Below, in pieces: positions 5,433 through 8,355 of a stretch of DNA of 8,355 nt. The stretch's first letter is position 1. The number at the start of each line of letters is the position of its first letter. The notes beneath the pieces were generated by a model. It saw nothing but the letters and a program-made list of their open reading frames with translations, was not told where the DNA came from and ran no database searches. The stretch is from positions 1-8,355 of the forward strand of contig JAZSET010000082.1 in the NCBI GenBank assembly GCA_045531795.1, given 5' to 3'. The stretch comes from UBA4717 sp045531795 (GTDB lineage: Bacteria > Bacillota > Clostridia > Oscillospirales > CAG-272). The position numbers and the translations under genes are program-made.

Positions 5433-8355
5433 ATGAAAATGGTAAAGTTGTTTGATATGGAAAAGAAGAGAACAGGCATAATACTTCTTGTGTCTGCAAT
5501 ACTTTGTGTTGCAACTATGGTTTTCTTTTCTTTTGCCCTGCTTGATGAAAGCGATATAGTGCTTGAAAAGAGCAGTGGTGCAAACATGGGTGCTTTTCTC
5601 CTTGACCTTGACAAGGCAAACGAAACAACAACAGGTGTACTCAATCCCGATGCCGAAGTCAGGGGTGTGTGGATAGCAACAATTAATAATATTAACTTTC
5701 CAAGTAAAAAGGGACTTTCAGAATGGGCACTAAAGAGTGAAATTGACAAAATAATAAAGACCTGCATTGACAATAACCTTAATGCAGTTTTCTTTCAGGT
5801 AAGACCGTCTGCCGATGCTCTTTATAATTCACAGATTTTTCCCGTATCCGAATATTTAAGCGGAACGCAGGGCGAAAGCTCGTGCCCTGACTTTGACGTG
5901 CTTGCCTATCTTCTTGAAAAAGCGCATTCTGCAGGTATCAAGGTGCACGCCTGGGTAAATCCGCTGCGAGTGACCTATGGCTCTGCACAAAACCCTGCCC
6001 ACAATACCGAAATGCTTGCAAAGGATCATCCGGCACGCAAAAATCCTGAATATACAGTAGCTTATGCAGACGGAAAGCTCTATTTTAACGCAGGAATTCC
6101 TGAGGTCAGAGAGCTTGTGTGCGATGGAGTCCGAGAAATTGCAGAAAATTATGATGTTGACTCAATAGTGTTTGATGACTATTTTTATCCCTACAGTGTA
6201 ACTGTAAATGGCAAAAAAGCTACTTTTGATGACAGTGACGCATATAAAAAGTATTCAGACGGCGAAAGCCTTGATGAGTGGCGGCGCGCGAATATAAATA
6301 CCCTTGTCAGAGATTGTTATGACACAATAAAAGAAGTAGACAGTGAAATGCTTTTTGGCATTTCTCCCTTTGGCATATGGCAGAATGACAACGGAACAAA
6401 CGGCGGCAGCGATACACGCGGACTTGAAGCCTATAATGAACTCTACTGTGATGCCAGAGCATTTATAGAGGGCGGATATGTTGATTATATAGCACCTCAG
6501 CTTTATTGGAGCTTTACAAACAGTGCGGCGCGATACGATACCCTCGTAAGATGGTGGAACGCACTTTGTGACGGTACGGGAGTTGACCTTTTAATAAGTC
6601 ACGGTGCATACAGATACTCGGAGGGCTGGGGCAAGGACAGCAGAGAAATACAAAACCAGATAGAATTTGCAAGAAGCGAAATTTCCTATAAAGGAAGCAT
6701 ACTTTACGGATATGCAGATTTATTAAAAAATACAAACGGACTTGCCGATGAGGTAAAGGCTGCTTTTTCAAATGAAATTATCTATACATCTGCCGTATCA
6801 AATGAAAAGGGAATCAGCTTTAACAGCCCGCAAAACGGCGCAACAATTAGCGGGATTGACACAACATACCTGCTCGGAGCAAGTGACCCGCTTTACCCGG
6901 TGTATTATAATGGACAAAAACTTTCCCGCACAAAAAGTGGTTATTTCAGTCTGATGCTTGATTTAAAAAAGGGTAAGAATGAATTTCTGTTTAATCAGAA
7001 CGGCAAGGATTATACATACACAATATATAACGGAACAAATCAGAGCTCTGCATCCACAAATACAGCTCCTGAATATAAGATTATGGACAAATACGAGATA
7101 ATTCCCGTAAGTCCAAGGACGGACTTGTTCTTAAGTTCGTCTGAGACAGTGAATATAACCGTAAAAGCACCCGCCAACTCGACAGTTACGGCATATCTCG
7201 GCAAAAACAGCGTAAAACTGACTCCGACGGAAAAATCGCCAGGGAAAGACAAGCTCTATGAGATGACCTATTCATCAAGCCTTGTCCTGCCAAAAACAGA
7301 GGGCGGTGAAATACTTGAGCTTGGCAGACTCAGAATTGTAGCAACAAGTAAAGATGAAAGCTGCGAAATAAGCCCGTGCGAAGTCCGAGTGGGAAACAAT
7401 GGTGCTGTTATTCCAATTGAAGTGACGGCAGACAGAACGGGACTGAAAATTGCCCCTGACAGCTATTATTATGATGACTTCACTACGCAGGCAAAGGGAA
7501 TGAGAGACAACGCAGTAAGGCTTGAAGACGGATACTATCTGCTCAGAGTGGGAGGCTATGTAAAGGCGGAGGATGCAACAGAGTTAACAGAAATTGTACC
7601 TATAGCCAAGGTAGGCTCTGCAAAGGTTGTCTCTGATGAGAGTGCAACTGAAATATACATAGATACGGATGTAAAAATCCCGATGAACGGCAGAGTAGAG
7701 GACGGGTATTTCATACTCAATCTTTATAATGTTGATACTGCAACAGTAAGCACCCCTGAACTTTCCCAAAATCCGCTTTTTGAAAGCGTAAAGTACGAAT
7801 TAAGTACAAAAAAGAATTGTTTCAGATATCATTTCAAGCTAAAAGACCCGGACGCCTTTTACGGCTTTGAGTTTTCGTATTCAGACACGCAAAGTATTGT
7901 GACTCTGAGAAATCAGCCGAAACATGCAAAAGGCGAAAAGCCCCTGCAGGGAAAGACCATAGTCCTTGATGCGGGACACGGCGGTTATGATATGGGAGCA
8001 CTCGGTGCTGACATAGATTACAGTGAAGCTCAGATAAACCTCAGAATTGTAAATTCTGCAAAGGACAAACTTGAAAAGCTCGGTGCAAATGTAGTTCTGA
8101 CTCGCACAGATGACAGCTATGTCGCACTTACAGACAGAATGAATTTCGTTGAGGAGCTTTCTCCCGACCTTTTAATATCAGTTCATCAGAACTCTATGGA
8201 ATACAATGTTGATGTAACAAAAATCAGAGGAATAATGTCGCTTTATTGGGAGTATGCCGGAAAGAGACTTTCAAATATTATGTCTGATACAATCGGGGGA
8301 GCTGTCGGAAGATATAACAGAGGCTCAGACAAACAAAGACTTGCAATGGTAAGAT
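5433..8355 (+). CDS. Cell-wall hydrolase: GHL10 glycosyl hydrolase-like domain fused to Amidase_3 (3' end beyond window)
   Basis: This frame stays open for 974 codons and runs off the right edge. Residues 1-13 are basic, and 14-37 form one hydrophobic segment, a signal anchor or uncleaved-type signal, so the rest should lie outside the membrane. Residues 75-445 form a GHL10 (DUF187, YngK/DigH-like) domain: EVRGVWIAT (75-83), FFQVRPSADA, HAWVNPLR, FDDYFYP (247-253) and YIAPQLYW (352-359). Residues 460-532 look like an Ig-like or glucodextranase-B-like beta domain. About 550-655 is a second beta domain, 665-720 an SH3-like stretch, and 726-838 an AMIN-like beta domain; these three calls are weaker. 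Amidase_3 (N-acetylmuramoyl-L-alanine amidase) starts at about 841, with zinc ligands DAGHGG (H849), E865 and SVHQN (H918); the last catalytic glutamate should lie past the edge. The ATG follows AAAGGCGG at a rather long 13-nt spacing; the ATG at codon 3 is an alternative. Confidence 0.9.
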   Translation, partial: MKMVKLFDMEKKRTGIILLVSAILCVATMVFFSFALLDESDIVLEKSSGANMGAFLLDLDKANETTTGVLNPDAEVRGVWIATINNINFPSKKGLSEWALKSEIDKIIKTCIDNNLNAVFFQVRPSADALYNSQIFPVSEYLSGTQGESSCPDFDVLAYLLEKAHSAGIKVHAWVNPLRVTYGSAQNPAHNTEMLAKDHPARKNPEYTVAYADGKLYFNAGIPEVRELVCDGVREIAENYDVDSIVFDDYFYPYSVTVNGKKATFDDSDAYKKYSDGESLDEWRRANINTLVRDCYDTIKEVDSEMLFGISPFGIWQNDNGTNGGSDTRGLEAYNELYCDARAFIEGGYVDYIAPQLYWSFTNSAARYDTLVRWWNALCDGTGVDLLISHGAYRYSEGWGKDSREIQNQIEFARSEISYKGSILYGYADLLKNTNGLADEVKAAFSNEIIYTSAVSNEKGISFNSPQNGATISGIDTTYLLGASDPLYPVYYNGQKLSRTKSGYFSLMLDLKKGKNEFLFNQNGKDYTYTIYNGTNQSSASTNTAPEYKIMDKYEIIPVSPRTDLFLSSSETVNITVKAPANSTVTAYLGKNSVKLTPTEKSPGKDKLYEMTYSSSLVLPKTEGGEILELGRLRIVATSKDESCEISPCEVRVGNNGAVIPIEVTADRTGLKIAPDSYYYDDFTTQAKGMRDNAVRLEDGYYLLRVGGYVKAEDATELTEIVPIAKVGSAKVVSDESATEIYIDTDVKIPMNGRVEDGYFILNLYNVDTATVSTPELSQNPLFESVKYELSTKKNCFRYHFKLKDPDAFYGFEFSYSDTQSIVTLRNQPKHAKGEKPLQGKTIVLDAGHGGYDMGALGADIDYSEAQINLRIVNSAKDKLEKLGANVVLTRTDDSYVALTDRMNFVEELSPDLLISVHQNSMEYNVDVTKIRGIMSLYWEYAGKRLSNIMSDTIGGAVGRYNRGSDKQRLAMVR

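Noticed and set aside
5426..5773. Minus-strand ORF over the start of the GHL10-amidase gene
   Set aside because: It is antisense to a signal segment and a conserved GHL10 start; its hydrophobic, Ser-rich composition is a shadow of that gene, and there is no promoter or RBS for it.
7040..7769. Short minus-strand ORFs inside the spacer region of the large gene (also 6514-6771)
   Set aside because: Antisense shadows of a continuous plus-strand reading frame with recognisable domains on both sides.

Overview
The window most likely comes from a low-to-moderate G+C Gram-positive anaerobe of the Clostridia, plausibly Ruminococcaceae/Oscillospiraceae. The reasons are a Firmicutes-type ctsR-mcsA-mcsB-clpC operon with CtsR heptad operators, strong AAGGAGGT-type ribosome binding sites, sigma-A-type promoters, a very small acidic protein with a YExPxxEVI start, and a large GHL10/amidase cell-wall protein. 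The genus is inferred; no rRNA or other marker is present.

Left edge (1-147): a G+C-rich patch with overlapping inverted repeats (1-77), followed by a 19-bp perfect hairpin with A/T tails (88-132) that ends the clpC operon and could also stop rightward transcription.

Minus-strand operon (148-4626, transcribed right to left): ctsR (class III heat-shock repressor), mcsA (zinc-finger activator), mcsB (protein-arginine kinase) and clpC (Hsp100 unfoldase). Intergenic gaps are 42, 12 and 18 nt, and the mcsB Shine-Dalgarno overlaps the mcsA stop codon. Together the genes encode a protein-arginine-phosphorylation and degradation pathway: McsB with McsA marks proteins with phosphoarginine, the ClpC N-domain reads the mark, and ClpC feeds ClpP (not in the window). 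CtsR represses the operon until heat or other stress inactivates it. All the key motifs are present.

Regulatory interval (4627-5051): a textbook ctsR promoter carries three CtsR boxes, two of them perfect and in tandem over the -35. Beyond it is an A+T-rich stretch with a four-unit 10-bp repeat, repeated AATGTAAAA-type half-sites and a separate dyad. It ends at a good sigma-A promoter pointing the other way.

Plus-strand region (5052-8355): an isolated monocistronic gene for a 49-residue acidic peptide with its own promoter, RBS and terminator, then a second terminator-like hairpin. Next, from its own extended -10 promoter, comes a large membrane-anchored or secreted protein that runs off the right edge. 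It joins a GHL10 glycosyl hydrolase-like domain to an Amidase_3 peptidoglycan amidase domain through beta-rich spacer domains. The least explained items are this two-enzyme cell-wall fusion, the small peptide gene and the repeat-rich DNA between the divergent promoters.
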